From positions 6,602,634 to 6,666,633 of the forward strand of contig NZ_CP049780.1 of the NCBI RefSeq assembly GCF_011193355.1: a stretch of 64,000 bases of DNA, written 5' to 3'. Within the stretch, counting starts at the first letter, position 1. Each line of letters starts with the position of its first letter. Of this stretch, positions 54,011 to 63,878 are shown one piece after another. Position numbers and translations under genes: made by a program. The notes under the pieces were generated by a model, which saw only the letters and a list, made by a program, of their open reading frames with translations, ran no database searches and had not been told where the DNA came from. Source of the DNA: Streptomyces sp. JB150. GTDB taxonomy: Bacteria > Actinomycetota > Actinomycetes > Streptomycetales > Streptomycetaceae.

Positions 54011-54196
54011 GGGGCGCTTCTCCTTCTCACCTCGTGCGAGGGTTGTCGGTCGTACGGAGCGGCGCGGCGCGCGCGGGCGCGTTCGGCGGCCGTTCGCCGC
54101 GACCCCTCCATGGGGGCGCGGGTGCCCCGCGTGTACCAGCGCAAACGCGATGCGCGCTGGCGGTGAGAGGGAGGTCCGGAGGGTGGCGGCCTCGTC
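54011..54196. other. Upstream region of dps
   Basis: Holds the dps promoter; no gene. Beyond it, up to the hydrolase stop at 54318, lies a repeat array listed separately. Confidence 0.4.
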
Positions 54197-54334
54197 CCGG
54201 TCGTCTCCGAGGACCGTCCGGTCGGTCTCCGAGGAATTCCCGTCCGGTCAGCTTCCGAGGGCCGTACGGTCAGCTACTGAGGACCCGCCCGGTCAGTCTC
54301 CGAGGCCCCCGGGCCGGTCAGTCTGCAAGGACCC
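54197..54334. repeat. Imperfect tandem array, 6 units of 21-26 bp
   Basis: Six units of the type CCGGTCAGTCTCCGAGGACC: starts near 54197, 54218, 54244, 54267, 54289 and 54314. The last unit contains the final codons and stop (54318-54320, read on the minus strand) of the alpha/beta hydrolase gene, so most other units keep a copy of the antisense stop TCA. No spacers, not a CRISPR. Confidence 0.8.
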
Positions 54335-55142
54335 GGTCCACGAACGCCGTCACCTCTGCGAACGCCTCCGCGCGGTTCGTCTCGTGGAACACCTCGTGCC
54401 GCGCGCCCGGGAAGATCCGCTCGGCCGCCGTCCCGCCGCTCAGCCGCCGCACGCCCGTGCGGCTGCCCGCGAGCGGCACCAGGCGGTCGTCGTCGCCGTG
54501 CAGCCACAGCAGCGGCAGCGGGCCCACGTCACCGCCCTCGGCGACGTCCTCCAGGGTCCGGACGAACGCCCGCAGCGTCGGCCGTTTCATCGGCCCGTGC
54601 CACACCAGCGGGTCCGCCGCGTAGCCGGCCGCGACCGCCGGGTCCCGGGACAGCGCGGCCGGGCTGACCGGGATGTCCGGGATCTCGCCGTGCGCCGCGT
54701 CGTGGGCGAGCAGTCGCGCGGGCGTCTCCCAGGTGCCGATCACCGGCCCGGACAGCACCAGGGCGGCGAGGCCGGCGCCGTACCGCTGGGCGTACCGGGC
54801 GGCGACGAGCCCGCCCATGGAGTGGCCGATCATCACCATCGGTACGTCCGGGTGCGCGCAGCGGGCGAGCCGCGCCACGGTGTGCACATCGCCGACGACG
54901 TCCTCGAAGTCCTCGATCACCACCCGCTCGCCCGCCGACCGGCCGTGGCCCATGTGGTCGGGCCCGAACACGGCGGCCCCGTGCCCGGTCAAGACACCGG
55001 CCAGGTCCGCGTACCGGCCGCTGTGCTCTCCGTAGCCGTGCACCACGAGGACGGTGTACCGGGGGCGGGGGTGCGGCCACTCGCGGACGGCGAGCGCGCC
55101 CCGCGTTCCGGTGAGCACGTGCTCGCGGTGGTCGGTCCTCAT
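54318..55142 (-). CDS. Alpha/beta hydrolase, monoacylglycerol lipase/lysophospholipase type
   Basis: 274 aa. VVHGYGEHSGRYADLA, the nucleophile elbow MIGHSMGGLVA (S in GHSMGG), LWLHGDDDRLVP (Asp) and GARHEVFHETNR (His) complete the catalytic triad of the MGL/lysophospholipase group (Hydrolase_4). No signal peptide. ATG 55142. Divergent from the thiolase gene with an 11-bp palindrome between. Probably cleaves membrane-derived mono-esters; the 3' end has been duplicated as a tandem array. Confidence 0.92.
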   Translation of the reverse strand: MRTDHREHVLTGTRGALAVREWPHPRPRYTVLVVHGYGEHSGRYADLAGVLTGHGAAVFGPDHMGHGRSAGERVVIEDFEDVVGDVHTVARLARCAHPDVPMVMIGHSMGGLVAARYAQRYGAGLAALVLSGPVIGTWETPARLLAHDAAHGEIPDIPVSPAALSRDPAVAAGYAADPLVWHGPMKRPTLRAFVRTLEDVAEGGDVGPLPLLWLHGDDDRLVPLAGSRTGVRRLSGGTAAERIFPGARHEVFHETNRAEAFAEVTAFVDRVLAD

Positions 55143-55227
55143 GGCTCCTCCGGCCGCGTCGGGAATGCTGGGGGAAGGTTCCGGGGGATCTTCCCAGGGA
55201 GCGGTGCGGAGGTCTACAGTCCAAAAC

Positions 55228-55238
55228 TAGCAGTGCTA
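55228..55238. promoter_or_regulatory. Palindrome TAGCAGTGCTA, likely fatty-acid regulator site
   Basis: TAGCA-G-TGCTA within CTAGCAGTGCTAAT, an AT-rich patch between the divergent lipase-like and thiolase genes. Similar sites serve TetR-type regulators of fatty-acid degradation in actinobacteria. No such regulator gene is in the window. Confidence 0.6.
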
Positions 55239-55309
55239 ATCAATGGGCGCTCCACATCGCCCCCGGTACTGCCCTTGTCCGCTGAGCGATGACGGTCAGG
55301 AGTCCACTC

Positions 55310-56497
<1,188 letters not shown>

Positions 56498-56524
56498 CCG
56501 CGCTCCGACGGGCACCGAGCCGCA

Positions 56525-56554
56525 GCCCGGGCGACTCGACGGGGGCGCCCGGGC
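56525..56554. terminator. Intercistronic hairpin between thiolase and ligase genes
   Basis: GCCCGGGCG (56525-56533) and CGCCCGGGC (56546-56554) can pair over a 12-nt loop, 27 bp after the thiolase stop. It may attenuate read-through into the ligase gene or stabilise the upstream message. Confidence 0.45.
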
Positions 56555-56600
56555 CGGGCATCCGGAACCAGAGCCGCAACGAAACGGAGCAACCCCCTCC

Positions 56601-58106
56601 ATGGCAACCCTGTCCCTGGCGAGCATCCTCGCCGAGAACGCGCGCCGCCGGCCCGCCAAAACCGCCCTCGTCGAAGGCGACCTGCGCCTCACCTTCGCCG
56701 AGGTCTGGCAGCGCGCCCTCGCCCGCGCCGGCGCCCTCGCCGCGCTCGGCGTACGGCCCGGGGACCGGGTCGCCCTGATGGCGCCCAACGTGGCCGAGTT
56801 CCCGACGGCGTACTACGCCATCGCCGCGGCCGGCGGTGTCGTCGTCCCCGTCCACCTCCTGCTGTCCCCCGGCGAGGTCGAGCACGTGCTGAGGGACAGC
56901 GGCGCCACCCTGCTGCTGTGCCACCCGGCGCAGGCTGAGACGGGAACCGCCGCGGCACGGGCCGCCGGGGTACGGGTCGTCACCCTGGGCGAGGAGTTCG
57001 GCGACCTCGCCGCGAAGACCGAACCGCTGCCCACGTTCGTCACCCGCGACGCCGACGACCCGGCCGTCGTCGTCTACACCAGCGGCACCACGGGCGTGCC
57101 CAAGGGCGCCGTGCTCAGCCACCTCAACCTGGTGATGAACGCGACCGTCAACGCCTTCGACGCCAACGACATCCGCCCCGACGACATCGCGCTGGGCGCG
57201 CTGCCGCTGTTCCACGCCTTCGGCCAGACCGTCTCCCTCAACTCCACCTGGCGCGCCGGGGCCACCCTCGTGCTGATGCCCCGGTTCGACGCGGCGCGCG
57301 CGATCGAGCTGATGGTGCGGGAGAGGGTCGACACCTTCCACGGGGTGCCCACCATGTACGTCGCCCTCGTCGCCGCGGCCGCCGAGGCGGCGGCCCTGCC
57401 CCGGCTGCGGGTGTGCGTCTCCGGCGGGGCCTCGCTGCCGGTGGCGGTCCTGGAGCGGTTCGAGGAGATCTTCGGCGTGCCGGTCCACGAGGGCTACGGC
57501 CTGTCGGAGACCTCGCCGACGGCGACCGTGAACCAGCCGGTGTTCGGCACCCGCGCGGGCACCATCGGGCATCCGCTGTGGGGCGTCGACGTGGAGATCG
57601 CGCGCGCGGACATCGAGGACCGGATCGAGCTGCTTGCCCCGGAGGAGCTGGGCGAGGTGGTCATCCGCGGCCACAACGTCTTCTCCGGCTACCTCGGCCG
57701 CCCCGAGGCCACCGCCGAGGCGCTGGTCGACGGCTGGTTCCGCACCGGCGACCTCGGAACCAAGGACGCGGACGGCTTCCTGCGGATCGTGGACCGCAAG
57801 AAGGACGTGATCATCCGCGGTGGCTACAACGTCTACCCGCGCGAGGTCGAGGAGGTGCTGATGCGGCACCCGGGCGTCGCCCAGGTCGCGGTCATCGGCC
57901 TGCCGGACGAGCTGCACGGCGAGGAGGTCTGCGCGGTGGTCGTCACCGCGCGGGGCGCCGCGCCGGACGCGGAGGACGTCATCGGCTGGTCCAGGGAGCG
58001 CCTGGGCCGGCACAAGTACCCGCGGCGCGTGGAGTTCACGGACGCCCTGCCGCTCGGGCCGAGCCTGAAGGTGCTGAAGCGGGAGCTGCGGGCGCGGTAC
58101 GTCTGA
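56601..58106 (+). CDS. Acyl-CoA ligase, AMP-forming (FadD-like)
   Basis: 501 aa ANL-superfamily enzyme. P-loop VVYTSGTTGVPKGAV, GYGLSETSPTATVN, DGWFRTGDLGTKD, DRKKDVIIRGGYNVYPREVE and the C-terminal catalytic lysine in GPSLKVLKREL. ATG 56601. Activates a fatty or other carboxylic acid to its CoA ester, presumably feeding the thiolase upstream. Chain length or substrate cannot be told from sequence. Confidence 0.93.
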   Translation: MATLSLASILAENARRRPAKTALVEGDLRLTFAEVWQRALARAGALAALGVRPGDRVALMAPNVAEFPTAYYAIAAAGGVVVPVHLLLSPGEVEHVLRDSGATLLLCHPAQAETGTAAARAAGVRVVTLGEEFGDLAAKTEPLPTFVTRDADDPAVVVYTSGTTGVPKGAVLSHLNLVMNATVNAFDANDIRPDDIALGALPLFHAFGQTVSLNSTWRAGATLVLMPRFDAARAIELMVRERVDTFHGVPTMYVALVAAAAEAAALPRLRVCVSGGASLPVAVLERFEEIFGVPVHEGYGLSETSPTATVNQPVFGTRAGTIGHPLWGVDVEIARADIEDRIELLAPEELGEVVIRGHNVFSGYLGRPEATAEALVDGWFRTGDLGTKDADGFLRIVDRKKDVIIRGGYNVYPREVEEVLMRHPGVAQVAVIGLPDELHGEEVCAVVVTARGAAPDAEDVIGWSRERLGRHKYPRRVEFTDALPLGPSLKVLKRELRARYV

Positions 58107-58155
58107 CGGGGAGGGCGCGCTGCGGCGGCTGCGGCGGATGGCGGAGTGTGCGCTG

Positions 58156-58225
58156 CTGCGGGCTGCGGGCTGCGGGCTGCGGGCTGCGGGCTGCGGGCTG
58201 CGGGCTGCGGGCTGCGGGCTGCGGG
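58156..58225. repeat. Perfect 7-bp tandem repeat, CTGCGGG x 10
   Basis: Ten exact copies of CTGCGGG in 70 bp between the ligase and TauE genes, directly after CTG and followed by CGGCAG. Without substitutions, so recent or actively slipping; copy number is likely to vary between isolates and to be error-prone in assembly. Confidence 0.95.
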
Positions 58226-58347
58226 CGGCAGGCGATGGGCGGTGAGCGCGGCGCGCGGCTCGGGCGCCCGGCCCCCGGTGTCACGGGTGTCACCAGGCGA
58301 GACGGCGCGGCCCCGGCCGGATGCGTGTGCATAGCATCGGTGCCCGC

Positions 58348-59121
58348 ATGGACACGATGACCCTCTGGCACATCACCGGCTGGGAGTTCGCCGCGCTCGC
58401 CGTCGCGGCGCTGCTCGTCGGCTTCTCCAAGACCGCGGTGAGCGGTGCCAACACGATCAGCCTCGCCGTCTTCGCGGCGGTGCTGCCCGCCCGCGCCTCC
58501 ACCGGTGTGCTCCTGCCCCTGCTCATCGCCGGGGACCTGCTCGCCGTCCTCACCTACCGCCGCCACGCCCACTGGCCCACCCTGTGGCGGCTGTTCCCGG
58601 CGGTCGCGGCCGGAGTCGTCGCCGGCACCGCGTTCCTGATGTGGGCAGACGACGAGGTCGTCCGCACCTCGATCGGCGCGATCCTGCTGCTGATGGCCGC
58701 GCTGACGGTGTGGCGGCGGCGTACGGCGGACAGGGCGGCGGAGCCGGACGCGGTCACCACCCGCGCGGGCCGGGTCAAGGCCCGTGCGTACGGAGTGCTG
58801 GGCGGCTTCACCACCATGGTCGCGAACGCGGGCGGACCGGTGATGGCCCTGTACCTGTTGTCGGCGGGCTTCCGGAAGCTGGGCTTCCTGGGCACGTCGG
58901 CCTTCTTCTTCCTGATCGTGAACGTGTCCAAGGTGCCCTTCAGCGCGGGCCTCGGCCTGATCGACGGCCCCTCGCTGCACCTCGACGCGGCCCTGGTCCT
59001 GTTCGTCGTACCCGGCGCGCTGCTCGGCAAGTGGGCCGTCAGCCGCATCGACCAGCGGCTGTTCGAGCGGCTGGTGATCGCCGCGACGGTGCTGGGCGCC
59101 CTCCAGCTGTTGCTGCGCTGA
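58348..59121 (+). CDS. TauE/SafE-family anion exporter
   Basis: 257 aa, about eight membrane segments. EFAALAVAALLVGFSKTAVSGANTISLAVFAAVLP and the internal repeat-like ARAYGVLGGFTTMVANAGGPVMALYLLSAG carry the family's GF(S)KT and GGP motifs. ATG 58348 (MDTMTLWHI). These proteins export sulfite or sulfonates; the substrate here is unknown. It converges with the MarR gene. Confidence 0.9.
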   Translation: MDTMTLWHITGWEFAALAVAALLVGFSKTAVSGANTISLAVFAAVLPARASTGVLLPLLIAGDLLAVLTYRRHAHWPTLWRLFPAVAAGVVAGTAFLMWADDEVVRTSIGAILLLMAALTVWRRRTADRAAEPDAVTTRAGRVKARAYGVLGGFTTMVANAGGPVMALYLLSAGFRKLGFLGTSAFFFLIVNVSKVPFSAGLGLIDGPSLHLDAALVLFVVPGALLGKWAVSRIDQRLFERLVIAATVLGALQLLLR

Positions 59122-59147
59122 GCAGCGCGTGCCGCGGGCGGGACTCC

Positions 59148-59576
59148 TCAGTCCCGGCTCAGCGCCTGTTCGAGCAGGTCCTTGAGGGCGCCCTGCTGCT
59201 GGGGGGTGAGGGTGCCCAGCGGGGATTCGCGGGTGAGGACGTCGAGGAGCCGGTCGCGCAGGGCGGTGCCCTCCGGGGTGAGGACGAGGTGCTTGGCGCG
59301 GCGGTCGGTGGGGTGCGCGCGGCGTTCGACCAGGCCCTGTTTCTCCAGCTTGTCGATGACGAAGGTGGCGTTGGACGGCTCGCAGCTCATGCGGTCGGCG
59401 AGCTCGCGCATGGTCATCGGCCCGGTCATCTCCCGCAGGGCGGTCGCCTGGGCGACGGTGAGGCCCAGGGTGACGGCGCGCTCGCGTACGTGCTCGGCGA
59501 TCCGCTGGGCCAGGCCGTTCACCAGACCGCACAGCTCCCGCTCGGCGATGGCGTGCGGCTCCCGGGACGTCGTCAT
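59148..59576 (-). CDS. MarR-family transcriptional regulator
   Basis: 142 aa. Winged HTH in TVAQATALREMTGPMTMRELADRMSCEPSNATFVIDKLEKQGLVERRAHPTDRRAKHLVLTPEG is the MarR hallmark (DRR wing). ATG 59576 (MTTSREPHAI). Divergent from an MBL-fold hydrolase with an AT-rich, symmetric region between, so it probably represses both. Ligand unknown. Confidence 0.94.
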   Translation of the reverse strand: MTTSREPHAIAERELCGLVNGLAQRIAEHVRERAVTLGLTVAQATALREMTGPMTMRELADRMSCEPSNATFVIDKLEKQGLVERRAHPTDRRAKHLVLTPEGTALRDRLLDVLTRESPLGTLTPQQQGALKDLLEQALSRD

Positions 59577-59597
59577 GCCCTCATGCTAGCAAGTTCA

Positions 59598-59622
59598 TCA
59601 AGCCAGAATAATTACAGCTTGA
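59598..59622. promoter_or_regulatory. MarR operator region (TCAAGC-N13-GCTTGA)
   Basis: TCAAGC (59598-59603) and GCTTGA (59617-59622) are inverted in a distinctly AT-rich intergenic island (about 59585-59645). TGCTAGC and TTCTAGC also occur at the edges. It separates MarR (start 59576) and the MBL gene (start 59693). Confidence 0.65.
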
Positions 59623-59692
59623 ATGATTCTAGCTTTACGTATATGGTCGTCGCAGTCATCCGACGCCCGACACCGCACCTAGGGGGAGAACC

Positions 59693-60652
59693 GTGACCGA
59701 TTTCTTGACCGACCGTGCCGAACCGCCGAACGGGACGGAGCGGCGGGAGGGAACAGCGCGGCCGGAGTGGTCGCGGCGCCTGCGGCGGCCGGGGGTGATC
59801 CGCTCGCTGTGGCTGGGGGACACCAAGGTCACGTACGTACCGGACGGCGATGTGCGGCTGCGCCCGCGCGAACTGCTGCTGGGTTCGGACGACGCGGTGT
59901 GGGCCGCGCACCCGGAGTACCTGGACGACGCGGGCCACCTGGTGGCGAGCATCGGCGCCCTCCTGGTGGAGCGCGGCGACCGCGCGCTGCTCATCGACGC
60001 GGGCTTCGGACCGCGCCGCTGGCCGGCCGCCCCGGACGGGCCGCGCGGCGTGATCCACGGGGGAACCCTCCCGGAGCGGCTGGCCCACCTCGGCCGCCGG
60101 GCCGAGGACATCGAGGCGGTGGCCTTCACCCACCTCCACCCCGACCACACCGGATGGGCGAGCCACCCCCTGCCGGACACCGGCCGGCCCGTCTTCCCCG
60201 CGGCCGACTTCCTGGTCTCCGCGCCGGAATGGGCCCCGTACGAGCCGCCGGCGGGGCCGGACAGGCCCGAGGAGATCGCCGCCCTGGCGCCGCGCGTGCG
60301 CACGGTGGAGGACGGTCAGGAGATCTTCCCCGGCGTGCGCGTGCGGATCGGCGCCGGCCACACGCCCGGCCACACCGAGTACGTCATCACCTCCGGCGGC
60401 CGGCGGCTGATCGCCTTCGGTGACGCCCTGCACTCGTCGATCCAGGCGGACCACCCCGAGTGGACCTCGGCCTTCGACGACGACCCGGCCCGCGCCGCCG
60501 AGCACCGGCACCGCCTCGTCGCCGACCTCGCGGCCCCCGGCACCATCGGCTTCGGCATCCACTTCGCCGACGTGGTCTTCGGACGGGTCCGCCTGGGCGG
60601 CGATGGCCCCGCGTGGCAGCCGGTCGACTCCACCGAGCCCACGGACGCCTGA
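59693..60652 (+). CDS. MBL-fold metallo-hydrolase
   Basis: 319 aa. THLHPDHTGWA is the HxHxDH metal motif, with GAGHTPGHTEYVI and IAFGDALHSSI completing the zinc sites; the fold resembles lactonase/quorum-quenching and MBL esterase enzymes. GTG 59693 follows GGGGGAGAA. The divergent MarR regulator suggests induction by its substrate. Activity unknown. Confidence 0.9.
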   Translation: MTDFLTDRAEPPNGTERREGTARPEWSRRLRRPGVIRSLWLGDTKVTYVPDGDVRLRPRELLLGSDDAVWAAHPEYLDDAGHLVASIGALLVERGDRALLIDAGFGPRRWPAAPDGPRGVIHGGTLPERLAHLGRRAEDIEAVAFTHLHPDHTGWASHPLPDTGRPVFPAADFLVSAPEWAPYEPPAGPDRPEEIAALAPRVRTVEDGQEIFPGVRVRIGAGHTPGHTEYVITSGGRRLIAFGDALHSSIQADHPEWTSAFDDDPARAAEHRHRLVADLAAPGTIGFGIHFADVVFGRVRLGGDGPAWQPVDSTEPTDA

Positions 60653-60709
60653 ACTGGGCGTCAACGCCTGACCGGCCGGGGATGCCTGACCGGCTGGGGA
60701 CGGCTGCCG

Positions 60710-61211
60710 CTACGCCCGGGGCGCGTAATCGCTGATCACGTACAGGGCCTCGTCGTCCACGGCGTTGGCGTCCCAGTCCAGTGAGATGCGCACCGGGTGC
60801 CCGTCGGCGGCGAACTCGGCCGCCGCCTCGTCCGCGTCCTCCTGCCGCGCCCGTTCCAGCTCACGCAGCAGCCCGCCGAGGGTGGGCACCTGGCCGGGCA
60901 GCCGCTTCACCATGTCGCGCGCGCTGTCGTCCAGCCCTCTGGCGTCGGTCACCCGGCCGTCCCGCACGGTCACCCGGTAGCTGCCCAGCAGGGCCCGTTC
61001 TCCTCCGCTCGACTGCAGGGTGTAGGAGTAGGCCTCCGGCTCCGTCCAGGCGACGCCGGGTCCGCAGGCCGGAGCCGGGCCGGGCGGTGGGGTCGGGCGT
61101 CGCCTCACCGGAGCAGGCGGCGGTCGCCACCAGCAGTCCGCCGGCCAGCAGGGCGGCGGCGAGCCGGGGGGCGGCGAGCCGGGCGGGCGAGGCGGGGCGA
61201 AGAGCGGTCAC
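60710..61211 (-). pseudogene. DUF6174 lipoprotein gene with an apparent frameshift
   Basis: GTG 61211 opens a lipoprotein signal (MTALRPASPARLAAPRLAAALLA... lipobox VATAAC, then SGEATPDPTAR). The body AWTEPEAYSYTLQSS, GLDDSARDMVKRLPGQVPTL and VRISLDWDANAVDDEALYVI is DUF6174 but lies in another frame, ending at 60710. The switch lies between about 61050 and 61095 in a run of C and G. A one-base sequencing error or a real mutation are both possible. If the body alone were expressed from GTG 61108 (MRRRPTPPPGP) it would lack export. Confidence 0.75.
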
Positions 61212-61321
61212 GGCGGAGTCCTTTCCACGAACGGCCGGGTGTCCCGGCGCACCGGTCACTCCTACGACGCGGCGGGGCCGTCATACGTTCGATGCGCTCC
61301 CCGTTCGATACGCTCCCCGCC

Positions 61322-62071
61322 ATGCCCCGCCACATCCTCGTCCTCGGCGGCACCACCGAGGCGCGCCACCTCGCCGCCGAGCTGGCCGGACGCCCGGGCA
61401 CACGGGTGACCACCTCGCTGGCGGGACGGGTCGCCCGGCCGGGAGCGGTCGCCGGGGACGTACGCGTCGGAGGCTTCGGCGGAGCCGACGGGCTCGCCGA
61501 CTGGCTCCGCGCCCAGGACGTGGACGCCGTGGTCGACGCCACCCACCCCTTCGCCGCCACGATCACCGCGAACGCGGCGCGCGCCACGGCCGCGGCCGGC
61601 CGGCCCCTGGTGGTGCTGCGCCGGCCGGGCTGGCACCCCGGCCCCCTCGACCGCTGGCACTGGGCCGCCTCCCTGACCGAGGCCGCCGAGCTGCTGCCGG
61701 ACCTGGGCCGCCGCGTCCTCCTCACCACCGGCCGCATGGACCTGGCGGCCTTCGCGCACCTGGAGGGGCTGCACTTCGTCGTACGGTCCGTGGAGCCCGC
61801 CGAACCGCCGATGCCGCCCGACATGACCCAGGTGCTCGCGCGGGGCCCCTTCACCGTCGCCGACGAGCTGGAGCTGCTGCGCGAGCACCGCGTCGACGTG
61901 CTGGTGACGAAGGACAGCGGGGGAGAGGCGACCGCCGCCAAGCTCACCGCGGCCCGTGAACGGGGGCTGCCCGTCGTGGTCGTACGACGCCCACCGCTGC
62001 CCGCAGGCGTGACCGCCGTGCCCGGCGTACCGGAAGCCCTCGCGTGGCTTGATCTCGACGGTCCGGGCTAA
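61322..62071 (+). CDS. cobK: Precorrin-6A reductase (CobK/CbiJ)
   Basis: 249 aa. HILVLGGTTEARHLAAEL at the N-terminus, VVDATHPFAATITANAA, LLTTGRMDL and LVTKDSGGEATAAKLTAA identify CobK, which reduces precorrin-6A to dihydro-precorrin-6 with NADPH on the way to cobalamin. ATG 61322 (MPRHIL); no clear ribosome binding site. The gene is separate from other cob genes except cobF, which converges on it. Confidence 0.93.
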   Translation: MPRHILVLGGTTEARHLAAELAGRPGTRVTTSLAGRVARPGAVAGDVRVGGFGGADGLADWLRAQDVDAVVDATHPFAATITANAARATAAAGRPLVVLRRPGWHPGPLDRWHWAASLTEAAELLPDLGRRVLLTTGRMDLAAFAHLEGLHFVVRSVEPAEPPMPPDMTQVLARGPFTVADELELLREHRVDVLVTKDSGGEATAAKLTAARERGLPVVVVRRPPLPAGVTAVPGVPEALAWLDLDGPG

Positions 62072-62208
62072 CGCTCGGTCAGCCCACCGCGGGGCCACGA
62101 TCACACCGCCGTGACCTGCCCGCATGCGGGGACGGTCTGCTCGGGTGCCGCCGGCGGCCCGCCCGGACGCCGCGGCTCCGGCGGTCCCGGCCCACCCGTT
62201 CGCCGAGG

Positions 62209-62982
62209 TCAGCTCCGCTCGGGATGGCGCCGCAGCAGATACGTGTCCATGATCCACCCCTTGCGCTCGCGGGCCTCGGCCCGCAGTCGCTCGATGCGGG
62301 GCGCGGCCTCCGCGATGGGCCCGGAGACGGTGATCTCGTCCGGGGTGCCGAGATAGGCGCCCCAGTAGATGTGGATGTCCTGGTCGGCGTACTGCCGGAA
62401 GGTCTGGTGGGCGTCCAGCATCACCACGACGTCGTCCACGCCCTCCGGGAACCCCTCGGCGAGCCGCCGCCCGGTGGTGATCTGCACGGAACCGGCCACC
62501 CGGTTCAGCCCGGTGCGGTGCCGGGCGACCAGCGAGGACACACTGCTGATCCCGGGCACCACGTCGTAGTCGAACGCGACCGTGCCCCGCGCCAGCACCT
62601 CCTCCAGGATGCCCAGCGTGCTGTCGTACAGCGACGGGTCGCCCCACACCAGGAACGCGCCGGTCTCGTCCTCGCCCAGCTCGTCGCGGACGAGCCGCTC
62701 GTAGATGTCGGCGCGGGCGCTGCGCCAGTCGCCCACGGCCGGGGAGTACGCCGCGCCGCCCGCGCGCCGGTCCCGCTCGGGGTCGCGGGCCTCGACCACC
62801 CGGTACGTGCCCTCCGGCAGGTGCGTCTCCAGCATGTCCCGGCGCAACCGGGTGAGGTCCGACTTCACCTCGCCCTTGTCGAGCAGGAAGAACACGTCCG
62901 TGCCGCGCAGCGCCCGCACCGCCTGGAGGGTCAGCTGCTCGGGGTCGCCCGCGCCGATACCGATGACATGAATCTTTCGCAC
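62209..62982 (-). CDS. cobF: Precorrin-6A synthase (deacetylating)
   Basis: 257 aa SAM-dependent tetrapyrrole methyltransferase. KIHVIGIGAGDPEQLTLQAV, FFLLDKGEVKSDL, VWGDPSLYDST and VVPGISSVSSLVARH are the family motifs; the sequence follows CobF rather than other corrin methylases. It methylates C1 and removes the acetyl group in the aerobic route, one step before CobK. ATG 62982. Cobalamin genes next to a radical SAM hopanoid cluster 50 kb away are not functionally linked. Confidence 0.93.
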   Translation of the reverse strand: MRKIHVIGIGAGDPEQLTLQAVRALRGTDVFFLLDKGEVKSDLTRLRRDMLETHLPEGTYRVVEARDPERDRRAGGAAYSPAVGDWRSARADIYERLVRDELGEDETGAFLVWGDPSLYDSTLGILEEVLARGTVAFDYDVVPGISSVSSLVARHRTGLNRVAGSVQITTGRRLAEGFPEGVDDVVVMLDAHQTFRQYADQDIHIYWGAYLGTPDEITVSGPIAEAAPRIERLRAEARERKGWIMDTYLLRRHPERS

Positions 62983-63024
62983 GCCCCGAGTCTGCCGTAC
63001 GCCACCGGCAGCGCCCCCGTGGGG

Positions 63025-63597
63025 TCACGTCCCGTACAGCCGGGGCGCCCGCGCCCGCGCGTCCACCACCACCGCCCCGCCGACCCCGATCCCGTCGGAG
63101 CCGTCCGCCCCCGCCTCGACGGCCTCCGCCAGCTCCCGCGCCCACGCCACGACACCCGCCAGATCCATCCCGTACGGCTCCGGCCGCCCGGAGGCCGCGG
63201 CCCACTCCTGCACCGCGCCCGCGCCCCGCCGCAGCAGCCGCGCGCCACCGGTGACATTGCCGCGGGCGGCGTGCGTCAGCCCCACGGCGAGCTGGGCCAG
63301 CCCCCGCCACAGCGCGCGTTCCTCGTCCGGCCCCGACTTCCAGGCGTCCTCGAACACCTCGTGCGCGTGGAACGGCTTTCCCGCGTCCAGCAGCGCCTGC
63401 GCCTGCGCCACGCTCTCCTCGGGCGTCCGCACGACCCCCTCCGGCTGCCGCTCCACGCCCTCGGCCCCGTACGGCAGCGGCCGGCCCAGCCCGTCGCGGG
63501 GCCGCGCGTTCCGCGCCCGCCCCTCCGCGTCCCGGTCCCGCGCCGCCGCGCCCGCCCGGCCCTCCGGCCCACCGCTTCCGTGTCCCGATCCACCCAT
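63025..63597 (-). CDS. DUF309 family protein
   Basis: 190 aa. FHAHEVFEDAWKSGPDEERALWRGLAQLAVGLTHAARGN is the DUF309 helical motif with His, Glu and Trp that may bind metal. The first about 65 residues (GGSGHGSGGPEGRAGAAARDRD) are low-complexity. ATG 63597 is taken, though a start nearer the domain is possible. It lies 42 bp upstream of cobF in the same direction and may share its transcript. Function unknown. Confidence 0.85.
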   Translation of the reverse strand: MGGSGHGSGGPEGRAGAAARDRDAEGRARNARPRDGLGRPLPYGAEGVERQPEGVVRTPEESVAQAQALLDAGKPFHAHEVFEDAWKSGPDEERALWRGLAQLAVGLTHAARGNVTGGARLLRRGAGAVQEWAAASGRPEPYGMDLAGVVAWARELAEAVEAGADGSDGIGVGGAVVVDARARAPRLYGT

Positions 63598-63740
63598 ACG
63601 ACGATTGTCCCGCCCGGCCCTCTTCTCCGGTCCTCTTCGGCACCCCCTTCGGCCGTCCTTCGGCCCCCCTTCGGCTCCGCCGGGCCGGTGGGGTAAAGTG
63701 CTGTCCGCGCGATCACGCGGTCCACCGCGGGACAGCGCAC

Positions 63741-63814
<74 letters not shown>

Positions 63815-63841
63815 CGAGGAGTCCGCTCCGTAGTCGCGGGT

Positions 63842-63878
63842 CAGGGCCCCGGTTCACTTCAGGTGAGCCGGGGCCCTG
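63842..63878. terminator. Terminator after the second tRNA-Pro
   Basis: 16-bp stem (CAGGGCCCCGGTTCAC, 63842-63857, with 63863-63878), one G-T pair, loop of 5 nt. The remaining bases to 64000 hold no gene that can be supported. Confidence 0.88.

Noticed and set aside
54197..54334. CRISPR or phage attachment array
   Set aside because: No unique spacers, no integrase, and the units derive from the neighbouring gene end.
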